64,000 nucleotides of DNA from Flavobacterium sp. (GTDB taxonomy: Bacteria; Bacteroidota; Bacteroidia; Flavobacteriales; Flavobacteriaceae), in contig NZ_SEBR01000004.1 of the NCBI RefSeq assembly GCF_004295795.1, positions 372,001 through 436,000 of the forward strand, read 5' to 3'. Below the pieces are notes generated by a model. That model saw nothing but the letters and a program-made list of their open reading frames with translations. It searched no databases and had not been told where the DNA came from. Below are positions 8,752 to 17,529 of this stretch, piece after piece (positions within the stretch are counted from its first letter, which is position 1; the number at the start of each line of letters is the position of its first letter). Position numbers and translations under genes: made by a program.

Positions 8752-9066
8752 ATGGTTTTAGAACTCACAACAGACACACTATCAGACGTAATCTCCCAAA
8801 ACGAGAAAGTCGTCGTCCAATATTCAGCCTCATGGTGCGGGAATTGCCGAATCATGAAGCCCAAGTTCAAGAAATTCGCATCGGAGAACGAGAACGTGAC
8901 TTTCGTGATCGTCGACGCGGAAAATTCACCCGAATCACGCAAACTCGCCAACGTTTCGAACCTTCCCACATTCGCGTCTTTCAAAGGCGGAAAGTTGGTT
9001 GGCGAAACCCAGACGAACAAAGCCGAGGTTTTGGGCGAACTCGTATCCGAAATCTCCGCCAACTGA
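8752..9066 (+). CDS. Thioredoxin-family protein
   Basis: A 104-residue single-domain thioredoxin fold. The redox motif is WCGNC (VQYSASWCGNCRIM) in place of the usual WCGPC, and the cis-proline is present in VSNLPTFASFKGGK. No signal peptide, so cytoplasmic. The ATG at 8752 is chosen because the in-frame extension to 8716 falls in the intergenic repeat. Its stop overlaps the next start (ATGA), so the two are translationally coupled. It is likely the electron donor of the neighbouring peroxiredoxin, an inference from position. Confidence 0.9.
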   Translation: MVLELTTDTLSDVISQNEKVVVQYSASWCGNCRIMKPKFKKFASENENVTFVIVDAENSPESRKLANVSNLPTFASFKGGKLVGETQTNKAEVLGELVSEISAN

Positions 9067-9323
9067 TGAAACTTCCTGTAATCAAACACCTTACGGAATT
9101 CATCGAACAGAACGATCAGGATTACGTGATCGAAGCCGTCGAAGTACTCGAGGCGTTAACCGAAGTTCCATCGCTTAAGGACGAAGAACTCGACGTGATT
9201 GGCGAACTGATCTCGAACATGTACGGTGCGCTCGAAGTCGCCAAAATGGTAAAATCGGGAACACCCAAAAAAGAAGCCCTGAATGCGTTCATGCAACGCG
9301 TGCTGGGCTCTATCGACAAGTAA
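9066..9323 (+). CDS. Small conserved protein, DUF6952-like
   Basis: An 85-residue acidic, mostly helical protein (MKLPVIKHLTEFIEQND, then VIEAVEVLEALTEVPSLKDEELDVIGELI). It has no signal peptide and no cysteine. The start overlaps the thioredoxin stop as ATGA. Small proteins of this kind follow ahpC-thioredoxin pairs in Flavobacteria, and I believe this is DUF6952, but that rests on memory of the family. Function unknown; partnership with the thioredoxin is inferred from coupling. Confidence 0.8.
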   Translation: MKLPVIKHLTEFIEQNDQDYVIEAVEVLEALTEVPSLKDEELDVIGELISNMYGALEVAKMVKSGTPKKEALNAFMQRVLGSIDK

Positions 9324-9390
9324 ATTCGTGAAAGGTCAAGCGATCGACCTGCGAATTGCGATAAGCATTATTTATTACATTGATTGGTTG

Positions 9391-9420
9391 AAACGTCTTC
9401 GGTTTTCCGAGGGCGTTTTC
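9391..9420 (+). terminator. Probable intrinsic terminator of the ahpC-thioredoxin cluster
   Basis: An imperfect hairpin AAACG-TCT-TCGG / CCGA-GGG-CGTTT with a TTTT loop (inner G-T wobbles) is followed by TTTTCTGTT, 68 bases after the last stop. Confidence 0.6.
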
Positions 9421-9450
9421 TGTTATAGACAAACGCTGCGACTACCAACG

Positions 9451-9574
9451 CTTCTGCCATTCGTCGGCTTCTGCCACTGCTACTTCTACTTCTTCTGCTA
9501 TTTTTTCTGCCACTGCTAGTTCTTCTGCCACTGCTACTTCTTCTGCTACTGCTACTGCAACTGCAACTGCCACT
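9451..9574. repeat. Degenerate short tandem repeat (CTTCTGCCACTGCTA type)
   Basis: About 124 bases made of 6-mer units such as TTCTGC, CACTGC, TACTTC and AACTGC. The minus strand is an open frame reading (V/A)AVAE repeats, but it has no recognisable domain and overlaps the start of the next gene, so I do not call it coding. The rest of the 354-bp gap 9324-9677 holds a terminator and nothing else evident. Confidence 0.7.
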
Positions 9575-9677
9575 AAAACCGTTTCCCCGATTTTGTTTAT
9601 TACTTTCTTCAAAACTTCTGTTTCGCCCACAATCCCAAGCCTCAAACCTTTTCTATATTGCATGAAATTTGGAACCG

Positions 9678-10277
9678 ATGAATTTGCGTTTTTTACTTCC
9701 GATGCTTGCCATTTCAACGATTTGCCTGGCTCAGGACAAAATTCTGACGCGATATAACGCGACGATTTCTGCCGAGATCACAGGCGAAGGAACGGCCACG
9801 GTAAACTACAGGAAAACAGATGTTCCGGGAAATTCCTACGTGATCGACAAAGGCGACATCAAGGAAATCCAGTTCGGGGACGGACGCAAATCCGAATTCC
9901 CGACAGACATTTTCGAGAAACTCACGATCGCCGAAACCGAAGCCCGGATAACCAAGATCATCTCGGAAAAAGCGGTCGACAACGCTAAAGACCTGACGGC
10001 CATAAAAGCAGCCTTCGTGCAAGGAAAACTCGTCGTTTCCGGCGGAACGGTCAACGAGGGCGCTTACGATTTCAAGGACGTGAAATCCTTTCCGCCCGTC
10101 GGGAAAAAAGAAGGCGATCGCGCCAATGTGAGCGTTTGGCTTATGGGCGCCGATAAAGTCACGTCGTCCAAGTTCGAAAAACGGCGTTTGATCCTGCTTG
10201 TGCAAGGGCAAGACGCGGCGTTTGAACTCTACAATCTTATGAAACACTTAAATAACGCGCTCAAAGCCCAGAAATAA
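9678..10277 (+). CDS. Exported protein of unknown function
   Basis: A 199-residue protein with a Sec signal peptide (MNLRFLLPMLAISTICLAQ). The mature part opens with a beta-rich stretch (YNATISAEITGEGTATVNY, then DIKEIQFGDGRKSEF), followed by two mixed segments (TEARITKIISEKAVDNAKD; NVSVWLMGADKV) and a helical tail ending NLMKHLNNALKAQK. The DIKEIQF phrase recalls small periplasmic proteins of Bacteroidota, but I recognise no named family. The ATG at 9678 is preferred over a TTG at 9669 because it opens the signal peptide directly. It stands alone before tpx. Confidence 0.75.
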   Translation: MNLRFLLPMLAISTICLAQDKILTRYNATISAEITGEGTATVNYRKTDVPGNSYVIDKGDIKEIQFGDGRKSEFPTDIFEKLTIAETEARITKIISEKAVDNAKDLTAIKAAFVQGKLVVSGGTVNEGAYDFKDVKSFPPVGKKEGDRANVSVWLMGADKVTSSKFEKRRLILLVQGQDAAFELYNLMKHLNNALKAQK

Positions 10278-10309
10278 CTGCCGAAGCCTGACTTCCGCGG
10301 CATTTTTCT

Positions 10310-10317
10310 TAATTTTG
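10310..10317 (+). promoter_or_regulatory. -7 promoter element of the tpx operon
   Basis: TAATTTTG fits TAnnTTTG exactly and lies 19 bases before the tpx ATG. Confidence 0.65.
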
Positions 10318-10336
10318 GTGCCATAAAACAAACACT

Positions 10337-10834
10337 ATGTCAACAGTTACTTTGGGCGGAAACGCCATCCATACCAACGGCGAACTTCCAAAAAAAGGAG
10401 AAACTGCCAAAGATTTCGAGCTTTCGAAAGACGATCTTTCCACTGCGACCTTGGCCGATTACGCGGGCAAGAATGTGGTACTCAATATTTTCCCGAGCAT
10501 CGATACGCCAACCTGCGCAACTTCGGTAAGGACTTTCAACCAAAAAGCCTCGGAACTCGAAGGCACGGTAATCCTCAATATTTCACGCGACTTGCCGTTT
10601 GCACAGAAGCGTTTCTGTGGAGCCGAAGGAATCGACAACGCCTATTGCCTGTCCGATTTCAAGACCGGACAGTTCGGGAAAGACTACGGACTCGAGATCG
10701 AGGACGGAAAATTCGCAGGTTTGCACTCCCGCGCGGTCGTCGTGATCGACAAGGAAGGAAAAGTGGCTTACAGCGAACAAGTGGCCGAAATCGCCAACGA
10801 ACCCAATTACGAAGCCGCTCTAGCTGCGCTGTAA
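10337..10834 (+). CDS. tpx: Thiol peroxidase (atypical 2-Cys peroxiredoxin)
   Basis: A 165-residue Tpx that reduces peroxides, usually with thioredoxin. The peroxidatic cysteine lies in SIDTPTCATSVRTFN and the resolving cysteine in QKRFCGAEGI, at the spacing of bacterial Tpx; the N-terminal VTLGGNAIHTNGELPKKGE is also typical. It is the second peroxidase in 2.5 kb, after ahpC. The stop overlaps the next ATG (TAATG), so dgkA is coupled to it and the peroxidase heads the housekeeping operon. Confidence 0.96.
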   Translation: MSTVTLGGNAIHTNGELPKKGETAKDFELSKDDLSTATLADYAGKNVVLNIFPSIDTPTCATSVRTFNQKASELEGTVILNISRDLPFAQKRFCGAEGIDNAYCLSDFKTGQFGKDYGLEIEDGKFAGLHSRAVVVIDKEGKVAYSEQVAEIANEPNYEAALAAL

Positions 10835-11208
10835 TGGAATTCGAAAGAGACAAGACGTTCTTAAGCGGACGACTCAAAAGCGTCAAATTCGCCTTTTTGG
10901 GTGCCGTGAAACTCATCACGACCGAACACAGCGTGATGGTGCAGTTCTCGATTGGGATCGCCATGACGATTGCGGGTTTCCTAATGCACATCTCACCTAC
11001 CGAATGGATTTTGCAGACATTCGCCATCGGATTGGTCATGAGTATAGAAGGACTGAACACGGCCGTGGAAAAAATCGCCGATTTCGTACATCCGCAGTTT
11101 CATGAAAAAATCGGTTTCATCAAGGATATCGCCGCCGGAGCCGTATTTTTCGCCGCAATGACAGCCATTGCCGTCGGAGCGCTGATCTACATACCAAAAT
11201 TCATTTAG
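10834..11208 (+). CDS. dgkA: DgkA-family lipid kinase (diacylglycerol / undecaprenol kinase)
   Basis: A 124-residue inner-membrane kinase with three transmembrane helices (around residues 30-52, 54-72 and 98-119). The family motif ExxNTAVEKIAD is present as IEGLNTAVEKIADFV, with the metal-binding glutamate in TTEHS. It phosphorylates a lipid alcohol: diacylglycerol in E. coli, undecaprenol in Gram-positives; which applies here cannot be told. Start overlaps the tpx stop by one base, and ftsK follows after 8 bp. Confidence 0.92.
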   Translation: MEFERDKTFLSGRLKSVKFAFLGAVKLITTEHSVMVQFSIGIAMTIAGFLMHISPTEWILQTFAIGLVMSIEGLNTAVEKIADFVHPQFHEKIGFIKDIAAGAVFFAAMTAIAVGALIYIPKFI

Positions 11209-11216
11209 AACCATAA

Positions 11217-13727
11217 ATGGCAAAGACAAAAAAGACCGAATCCAAAGCGGAAGAAAACAAGGATCCGAAGAAAAGACGCCGCATTTCCAGACGAAACGAG
11301 ATTTTGATCGGATCGTTTTTGGTGCTTGTCTCGATAGCGCTTCTGCTGTCGTTCATCTCGTTTTTCATCTATTGGAGAGAAGACCAAAGCACGCTTGTCT
11401 CGTTGGCCGATCGCAGTTTGAAGGCCAGAAACTGGCTCGGTAAATTTGGCGCCTGGCTCGCCGACCTTTTTATTTTCAAAGGCTTCGGAGCCGCGTCTTT
11501 CCTGTTTGTCAAGCTGTTTTTCCTCACCGGATCGTTTTTGGTTCTGGACGTGCCTTTGCGAAAACTCAAGAACATCTGGTTCTGGGATCTGTTCGCGTTG
11601 GTGGTTTTGTCAGTTTTGTTCGGTTTTTTTGCCGATTCATTGCCCGAACTCGGTGGAACGGTCGGATACGAAATGAACATCTTCCTTCAGGATTACATCG
11701 GAAGTACCGGAACTTTCCTGGTGCTTGCCTTCGGAATCATCATTTACCTGATCTACAAAATCAAGGTTTCCCCGGACAAGATCAAGAGTTTCTTCGAACG
11801 CCGCAAGAGTGAGCTTGACGCCGAACTGGCAAAAATGAAAACTCCTGCACCGGTTGCCGAGAACGGAAACGCCTACAATCTCGAGGAATTTGCGGTGGAA
11901 GAAAGTCCGAGGCAAGACCTGAAATTCAATCCTTTTCCAGAAGAAGACGACGAGGAAATTCCCGAACCTGTGCTCAAAGTCGCCTCCAAGTTCGAGATCG
12001 ACAAAGATGCGTTGCGTCCTACGATCGAGCATTCGTCCGAAATTTCGCTCTCTACGACCGAAACCAAGCACGAAGCCGCTTTCAATCCGCTTCCTACGCC
12101 TGTTGCCGCTCCGCACATCATCACCACTGACGATGAAGCTTTCGTGATCGAGCAAGCGCCGGAAGAAGACATTGTCGAGGAAAACCTGGCCGCGCGTCTC
12201 GTGGAAGATTTCGGGCTTTTCGATCCGACCTTGGAGCTTTCCAATTATAAGTTTCCGACGATCGACATGCTCAAAGACTACGCTGGCGGCGGAATCACGA
12301 TCAATCAGGAAGAGCTCGAGGAAAACAAGAACCGCATTGTCGAAACGCTTCGGAACTATAAAATCGACATTGCGCAGATCAAGGCGACCGTCGGCCCGTC
12401 GGTTACACTTTACGAAATCGTGCCCGAAGCCGGAATCCGCATTTCAAAAATCAAGAGTCTCGAGGACGACATCGCACTTTCGCTTTCGGCTCTCGGAATC
12501 CGTATCATCGCGCCGATTCCCGGAAAAGGGACAATCGGAATCGAGGTTCCGAACCAGAAACCTACGATCGTCTCGATGAAAAACGTGATAGGATCGGCCA
12601 AATTCCAGGAAGCCGAAATGGAACTCCCGATTGCGCTTGGACGCACGATCTCGAACGAGACTTTCGTTGCCGATTTGGCCAAAATGCCGCACTTGCTCAT
12701 GGCGGGCGCGACCGGACAAGGAAAATCTGTCGGACTGAACGCGGTCCTGACTTCGCTTCTTTACAAGAAACATCCGGCCGAGGTCAAATTCGTGCTGGTC
12801 GATCCGAAGAAAGTCGAACTGACGCTTTTCAACAAGATCGAACGCCATTACCTGGCCAAACTTCCCGATACCGAGGACGCGATCATCACGGACAACACCA
12901 AAGTTATCCATACGCTGAACTCGCTTTGCGTGGAAATGGACAACCGTTATTCGCTTTTGAAGGACGCGATGGTTCGGAACATAAAAGAATACAACGACAA
13001 GTTCAAGAGCCGAAAACTCAATCCTGAAGCCGGACACCGCTTTTTGCCTTACATCGTGTTGGTCGTCGACGAGTTCGCCGATTTGATCATGACGGCCGGA
13101 AAAGAAGTCGAAACACCTATCGCGCGTTTGGCCCAACTTGCGCGTGCCATCGGGATTCACTTGATCATCGCTACACAACGTCCGTCGGTGAACGTGATTA
13201 CTGGAATCATCAAGGCCAACTTTCCGGCCAGGATCGCTTTCCGCGTGACGTCCAAAATCGATTCGCGTACGATTCTCGATACGCAAGGCGCCGACCAATT
13301 GATAGGACGAGGCGATTTGCTTTTCTCTAACGGAAACGATGTGACACGTGTGCAATGTGCGTTTGTAGACACGCCCGAAGTAGAAAAAATCACCGAATTC
13401 ATCGGCTCGCAAAAAGCCTATCCGAGCGCTTATCTATTGCCTGAATACGTTCCGGAAGGCGAAGTTGGCACGAATCTTGAGTATGACATTTCCGAACGAG
13501 ATGCTCTTTTCAGGGATGCAGCCGAAGTAATCGTAACTTCGCAACAAGGTTCGGCCTCGCTTTTGCAGCGAAAACTCAAATTGGGTTACAACCGCGCCGG
13601 ACGTCTTATCGACCAACTCGAAGCCGCCGGAATCGTCGGGCCATTCGAGGGCAGTAAAGCAAGAGGCGTAAATATCCCGGATTTGCAGGCACTTGACCAG
13701 TTTTTCGCAAACGAACAAAATGAATAA
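11217..13727 (+). CDS. ftsK: FtsK/SpoIIIE DNA translocase
   Basis: An 836-residue septal DNA pump that clears chromosome termini during division. The N-terminus has four membrane helices (about residues 25-175), followed by an acidic linker (about 180-340, much shorter than in E. coli), the FtsK alpha/beta motor with Walker A GATGQGKS and Walker B IVLVVDEFADL, and a C-terminal winged-helix gamma domain (VIVTSQQGSASLLQRKLKLGYNRAGRL) for KOPS recognition. About 830 residues is usual for Bacteroidota. It overlaps the start of the LolA gene. Confidence 0.97.
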   Translation: MAKTKKTESKAEENKDPKKRRRISRRNEILIGSFLVLVSIALLLSFISFFIYWREDQSTLVSLADRSLKARNWLGKFGAWLADLFIFKGFGAASFLFVKLFFLTGSFLVLDVPLRKLKNIWFWDLFALVVLSVLFGFFADSLPELGGTVGYEMNIFLQDYIGSTGTFLVLAFGIIIYLIYKIKVSPDKIKSFFERRKSELDAELAKMKTPAPVAENGNAYNLEEFAVEESPRQDLKFNPFPEEDDEEIPEPVLKVASKFEIDKDALRPTIEHSSEISLSTTETKHEAAFNPLPTPVAAPHIITTDDEAFVIEQAPEEDIVEENLAARLVEDFGLFDPTLELSNYKFPTIDMLKDYAGGGITINQEELEENKNRIVETLRNYKIDIAQIKATVGPSVTLYEIVPEAGIRISKIKSLEDDIALSLSALGIRIIAPIPGKGTIGIEVPNQKPTIVSMKNVIGSAKFQEAEMELPIALGRTISNETFVADLAKMPHLLMAGATGQGKSVGLNAVLTSLLYKKHPAEVKFVLVDPKKVELTLFNKIERHYLAKLPDTEDAIITDNTKVIHTLNSLCVEMDNRYSLLKDAMVRNIKEYNDKFKSRKLNPEAGHRFLPYIVLVVDEFADLIMTAGKEVETPIARLAQLARAIGIHLIIATQRPSVNVITGIIKANFPARIAFRVTSKIDSRTILDTQGADQLIGRGDLLFSNGNDVTRVQCAFVDTPEVEKITEFIGSQKAYPSAYLLPEYVPEGEVGTNLEYDISERDALFRDAAEVIVTSQQGSASLLQRKLKLGYNRAGRLIDQLEAAGIVGPFEGSKARGVNIPDLQALDQFFANEQNE

Positions 13728-14370
13728 GATGAAAAAATTACTCCAGATTACTTTCTTCCTTTTGATGGCTTTCTCGAGCCAGGCTCAGGACAAAAAGGCG
13801 AAAGCACTCCTGGACGAAGTCACGGCAAAAGTCAAGAGTTACGACAACATTACCATCGACTTCAAGTATTCGCTCAACAATGCCAAAGAAAAAGTTAACC
13901 AGGAAAGCAAGGGCAGCGTCGTGATGCAAGGCAATATGTACGTGCTCAATTTCATGGGCGTAACCAAGATTTTCGACGGGAAAAAGACTTACACGGTCAT
14001 TCCCGAAGACGAGGAAATCACGATTTCGAAATATAGCGAAAAAGACGACAACGCCATTACGCCAAACCGCCTGCTTACGTTTTTCGGATCGGGATACAAG
14101 TATTCGTGGGACATTTCACAGAACGTCAAAGGCCGTAAAATCCAGTATATCAAGCTCACTCCTATTTCTTCCAAAGACCAGAGAAAAGAGATTTTGCTTG
14201 GCATCGACAGTCAGACCAAACACATCTACAACCTGATCGAAATGGGTAAAAACGGCACAAAGACGACACTCACTGTTAATTCTTTTAAAACCAATCAGCC
14301 GTTGTCGAAAAATCAGTTTACCTTTACCGAGAGTAAATACCCGAATTACTACATCAACAAACTAGACTGA
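13720..14370 (+). CDS. lolA: LolA-like outer-membrane lipoprotein carrier
   Basis: A 216-residue periplasmic protein with signal peptide (MKKLLQITFFLLMAFSSQAQ after a short MNK extension; ATG codons at 13720 and 13729 are both possible). The mature part has the LolA opening (AKALLDEVTAKVKSYDNITIDFKYSL), then VVMQGNMYVLNFMGVTKIFDGKKTYTVIP and the closing TVNSFKTNQPLSKNQFTF. It ferries lipoproteins to the outer membrane. Start overlaps ftsK by 8 bp, and the LPS exporter gene follows by 10 bp, giving a cell-envelope run. Confidence 0.9.
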   Translation: MNKMKKLLQITFFLLMAFSSQAQDKKAKALLDEVTAKVKSYDNITIDFKYSLNNAKEKVNQESKGSVVMQGNMYVLNFMGVTKIFDGKKTYTVIPEDEEITISKYSEKDDNAITPNRLLTFFGSGYKYSWDISQNVKGRKIQYIKLTPISSKDQRKEILLGIDSQTKHIYNLIEMGKNGTKTTLTVNSFKTNQPLSKNQFTFTESKYPNYYINKLD

Positions 14371-14380
14371 TTTCACAGGA

Positions 14381-16393
14381 GTGAAAATCCTTGATCGTTA
14401 TATCTTAAAATCTTTTGTGATTACGTTCGCCACGGTGTTCGTAATCCTTTTTTTTATATTCATATTACAGACGGTTTGGCTCTTCATCGCCGAACTCGCC
14501 GGTAAAGACCTCGACATTTTCCTTATCGTAAAATTCCTCATGTTTGCCATGCCAAGGATCATTCCTTTGGTGTTGCCGCTTTCGGTGCTTTTGGCTTCTA
14601 TCATGACCTTCGGGAGTTTTGCCGAGAATTACGAGTTCGCGGCCATGAAATCGTCCGGGATTTCGCTTCAACGTTCTATGCGAAGCCTGATCGCTTTCAT
14701 CGCCGTTTTAAGTGTCGCCTCGTTCTTTTTCGCCAACAACGTCATTCCTTACGCCGAATACCAATTCATCAATTTCAGAGCCGACATCGCCAAAAAGCAA
14801 CCCGCTATGGCAATTGCCGAAGGACAGTTTTCAGACATCGGAAACTACAATATAAAGGTCGACAAGAAATCGGGTGAAAAAGGCGCGCAACTTACGGGCG
14901 TGACCATTCACAGGAAATCGGTTTCGAACCAGGATGCGCCTACGGTGATACGATCTAAAACCGGAGAACTCGTCACGAGCGAAGATTCCAATGTTTTGAA
15001 ACTCGTACTGAAAGACGGCGATTATTACGAAGACATGACGCCGAGCAAAATGGAAGACCGCAAGAAATTGCCGTTTGCCAAAAGTTCGTTCAAACGCTAC
15101 GTGATCAACATGGATTTGAGCAAACTCAACAAGCTCGATGAATCGGATGACAAGGTCACGACAAACAGCATGCTAAACGTGTCCGAGCTCAATTACACGC
15201 TGGATTCGCTCCACAAGGATTTCGACAAGAACATCATCTCGTTCGCCGACAACATTTACCAACGCACGGGAATCGTTTCGAACGCCAACCAATTCGCGCC
15301 CAAGAACAAGATCGCAAACGACAGCACGTCGGTCAAAAAGGAACTTCCAAAAGATTTATTGTCGCAGTTTTCCTCCGATGACAAATCTGCCTTGCTCAAA
15401 ATCGCTTCCTCGAATGTCGAAAGCACGAATTTCACGATCGAGAGTTCGGTTTTCGAAATGCAGGAAGGCATCAAGAACATCAACAACCACCAATTGGCGT
15501 TTTTCGACAAATTCGTGATCGCCTACGCCTGTATCCTGATGTTTTTCATCGGTGCGCCGCTTGGAGCGATCATCCGCAAAGGCGGAATCGGTTTGCCGAT
15601 CGTATTCGCCATCCTGATTTTCATCACGTTCCACTTCATCAACACTTTCGGCAAGAAAATGGCCCAAAGCGATGGGATTCCGGCTTGGCTTGGCGCATGG
15701 ATGTCGTCGATCGTGCTCACGCCATTTGCTGTATTACTCACGTATCGAGCCAGTAACGACATTTCGTTCACGGTGAGTTTCGACTGGATTATTGATCCGG
15801 TACAGAAAATTTTCGGAAGGAAGAAAAAAACCGTGATTGCAGTCACGCCAGACGATCATTTGGTCGATCTGAGTGCGGTCGAGATCGGAAGCGACTCCAA
15901 ATCCCAGGAATTGGAACAGCTGTCAGATTCAGCACTCACGGGAATTGTCAAGAACGCACAACAATTCGGGTACACCGATACAAAAAGGATTCTCGCGCTC
16001 AAGATTCTCGAAAACCGCGGCATCTCGCAACACGATCTGATGCGCGAAGGAAACCTGTCAAATCGCAACTTCGAACGCGCAATCGAATTGTCCAAAGAAT
16101 ACAGAACGCTTTCGACGGTGGCGCTGATCGCCTACTTTTTACTCGCGGCCAGCGGCGGACTTTTCCAGCTTGGCGCGATTTACGGATTCATCGGGACCAT
16201 TTTGGCGATCGTTTTCTTTTATGGAACGCTTTACAAGGCCGAAGAAACGCTTTCGGAAATCGGAAAAATCACCGACCAAAAGATCGCATTGAACGTTTTC
16301 CTCTCGGTCTTTCTCGGCTTCCCGTTTTACATCTTCATCTATTTCTACAACAGGGCCAAATTGAAAAGAGCGCTGTCGGAAATCAATTTCTAA
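14381..16393 (+). CDS. LptF/LptG-family LPS export permease
   Basis: A 670-residue inner-membrane subunit of the lipopolysaccharide ABC exporter. The N-terminus (MKILDRYILKSFVITF, GTG start just after CAGGA) has three helices to about residue 125; a periplasmic jelly-roll of about 250 residues follows, then three more helices (about 370-470, with GAPLGAIIRKGGIGLPIVFA). Beyond that it carries a C-terminal extension of roughly 200 residues with two further hydrophobic segments (FLLAASGGLFQLGAIYGFIG; FLSVFLGFPFYIFIYFY), absent from E. coli LptF/G. Tightly packed between lolA and ribB. Confidence 0.92.
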   Translation: MKILDRYILKSFVITFATVFVILFFIFILQTVWLFIAELAGKDLDIFLIVKFLMFAMPRIIPLVLPLSVLLASIMTFGSFAENYEFAAMKSSGISLQRSMRSLIAFIAVLSVASFFFANNVIPYAEYQFINFRADIAKKQPAMAIAEGQFSDIGNYNIKVDKKSGEKGAQLTGVTIHRKSVSNQDAPTVIRSKTGELVTSEDSNVLKLVLKDGDYYEDMTPSKMEDRKKLPFAKSSFKRYVINMDLSKLNKLDESDDKVTTNSMLNVSELNYTLDSLHKDFDKNIISFADNIYQRTGIVSNANQFAPKNKIANDSTSVKKELPKDLLSQFSSDDKSALLKIASSNVESTNFTIESSVFEMQEGIKNINNHQLAFFDKFVIAYACILMFFIGAPLGAIIRKGGIGLPIVFAILIFITFHFINTFGKKMAQSDGIPAWLGAWMSSIVLTPFAVLLTYRASNDISFTVSFDWIIDPVQKIFGRKKKTVIAVTPDDHLVDLSAVEIGSDSKSQELEQLSDSALTGIVKNAQQFGYTDTKRILALKILENRGISQHDLMREGNLSNRNFERAIELSKEYRTLSTVALIAYFLLAASGGLFQLGAIYGFIGTILAIVFFYGTLYKAEETLSEIGKITDQKIALNVFLSVFLGFPFYIFIYFYNRAKLKRALSEINF

Positions 16394-16398
16394 CTGCA

Positions 16399-17529
16399 AT
16401 GCAAACAACCATACAACTCAACACCATCGAAGAAGCCATCGAGGACATCCGCAATGGAAAGGTCATTATTGTTGTCGACGACGAGGATCGCGAGAACGAA
16501 GGCGATTTTTTGGCTGCCGCCGAAAAGGCCACGCCCGAAATGATAAACTTCATGGCAACCCACGGCCGCGGACTCATTTGCGCGCCACTTACCGAAAGCC
16601 GATGCAAGGAACTCGACCTGCACGCGATGGTTTCCAACAACACAGACCACATGGAAACGGCCTTTACGGTTTCCGTCGACTTGAAAGGACATGGCGTGAC
16701 GACCGGAATTTCAGCCGAAGACAGAGCCAAGACAGTAGTAGCTTTGACCGATCCGACAAGCAAACCATACGATTTCGCGCGTCCTGGACATATTTTTCCA
16801 TTGATCGCCAAACAAGGCGGCGTTTTGAGAAGGACCGGACACACCGAAGCAGCGATTGATTTTGCAAGGCTCGCCGGATTCAAACCCGCGGGTTTCATTT
16901 GCGAAATATTGAACGAAGACGGTTCTATGGCGCGACTTCCGCAACTTTACGACATCGCCAAAAGGTTCGATCTCAAACTCGTCTCGATAGAGGATTTGGT
17001 CGCTTATCGCATGCAACACGATTCGTTGATCGTCAAGAAAGAGGATTTTGATGTGCAGACGCGTTTTGGCACCTTCCGACTTCGCGCTTACGTGCAAACC
17101 ACGAACAAACAAGTCCATATCGCCCTTACGAAAGGCACCTGGAATGCGGGCGAACCGATTCTCACAAGAATCAATTCGACGCAGGTCAACAACGACATTT
17201 TGGGAACGCTCACCACAGATGCCGACCAAAAACTCGACGACATGTTCCAATTGATCAACGACGAAGGCAAAGGCGCCGTGTTGTTCATCAACCAAAATAT
17301 GGAAGCCTACGGGCTCCTGAACCGCATTACCGAACTCAGGGAATTGCAGCAACAAGGCGAAATGCGCGCTCCAAAAATCGTGATCGACAACAAGGATTTC
17401 GGCATTGGCGCACAGATTCTGCACGACATCGACATCTGTAAAATCCGATTGATCTCAAAAACCGAACAATCCAAAAGAGTCGGAATGATTGGCTACGGGC
17501 TCGAAATCACCGAATACGTCGCGTTCTAG
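16399..17529 (+). CDS. ribB: 3,4-dihydroxy-2-butanone-4-phosphate synthase with degenerate GTP cyclohydrolase II domain
   Basis: A 376-residue riboflavin-pathway protein of RibBA architecture. Residues 1-205 are an intact DHBP synthase (acidic site DDEDRENEGD at 27-36; HTE motif in RRTGHTEAAIDFARLAG), which makes the four-carbon precursor from ribulose 5-phosphate. Residues 215-376 follow the GTP cyclohydrolase II fold, but the zinc region that should read SECLTGD...RCDCG is STQVNND...TTDADQ (about 260-277): all three zinc cysteines are gone, as is the QEGRNIG catalytic segment (here NQNMEAYG). The second half is probably catalytically dead. It ends convergently with GH125, overlapping by 4 bp. 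Confidence 0.92.
   Translation: MQTTIQLNTIEEAIEDIRNGKVIIVVDDEDRENEGDFLAAAEKATPEMINFMATHGRGLICAPLTESRCKELDLHAMVSNNTDHMETAFTVSVDLKGHGVTTGISAEDRAKTVVALTDPTSKPYDFARPGHIFPLIAKQGGVLRRTGHTEAAIDFARLAGFKPAGFICEILNEDGSMARLPQLYDIAKRFDLKLVSIEDLVAYRMQHDSLIVKKEDFDVQTRFGTFRLRAYVQTTNKQVHIALTKGTWNAGEPILTRINSTQVNNDILGTLTTDADQKLDDMFQLINDEGKGAVLFINQNMEAYGLLNRITELRELQQQGEMRAPKIVIDNKDFGIGAQILHDIDICKIRLISKTEQSKRVGMIGYGLEITEYVAF

Noticed and set aside
9442..9717. 91-codon minus frame with AVAE repeats
   Set aside because: Entirely driven by the hexamer tract, overlaps the start of the exported protein, and the non-repeat part matches nothing I recognise.
12444..13412. 322-codon frame opposite ftsK
   Set aside because: Shadow of the conserved motor domain; composition is biased to R, H and F with no motif.
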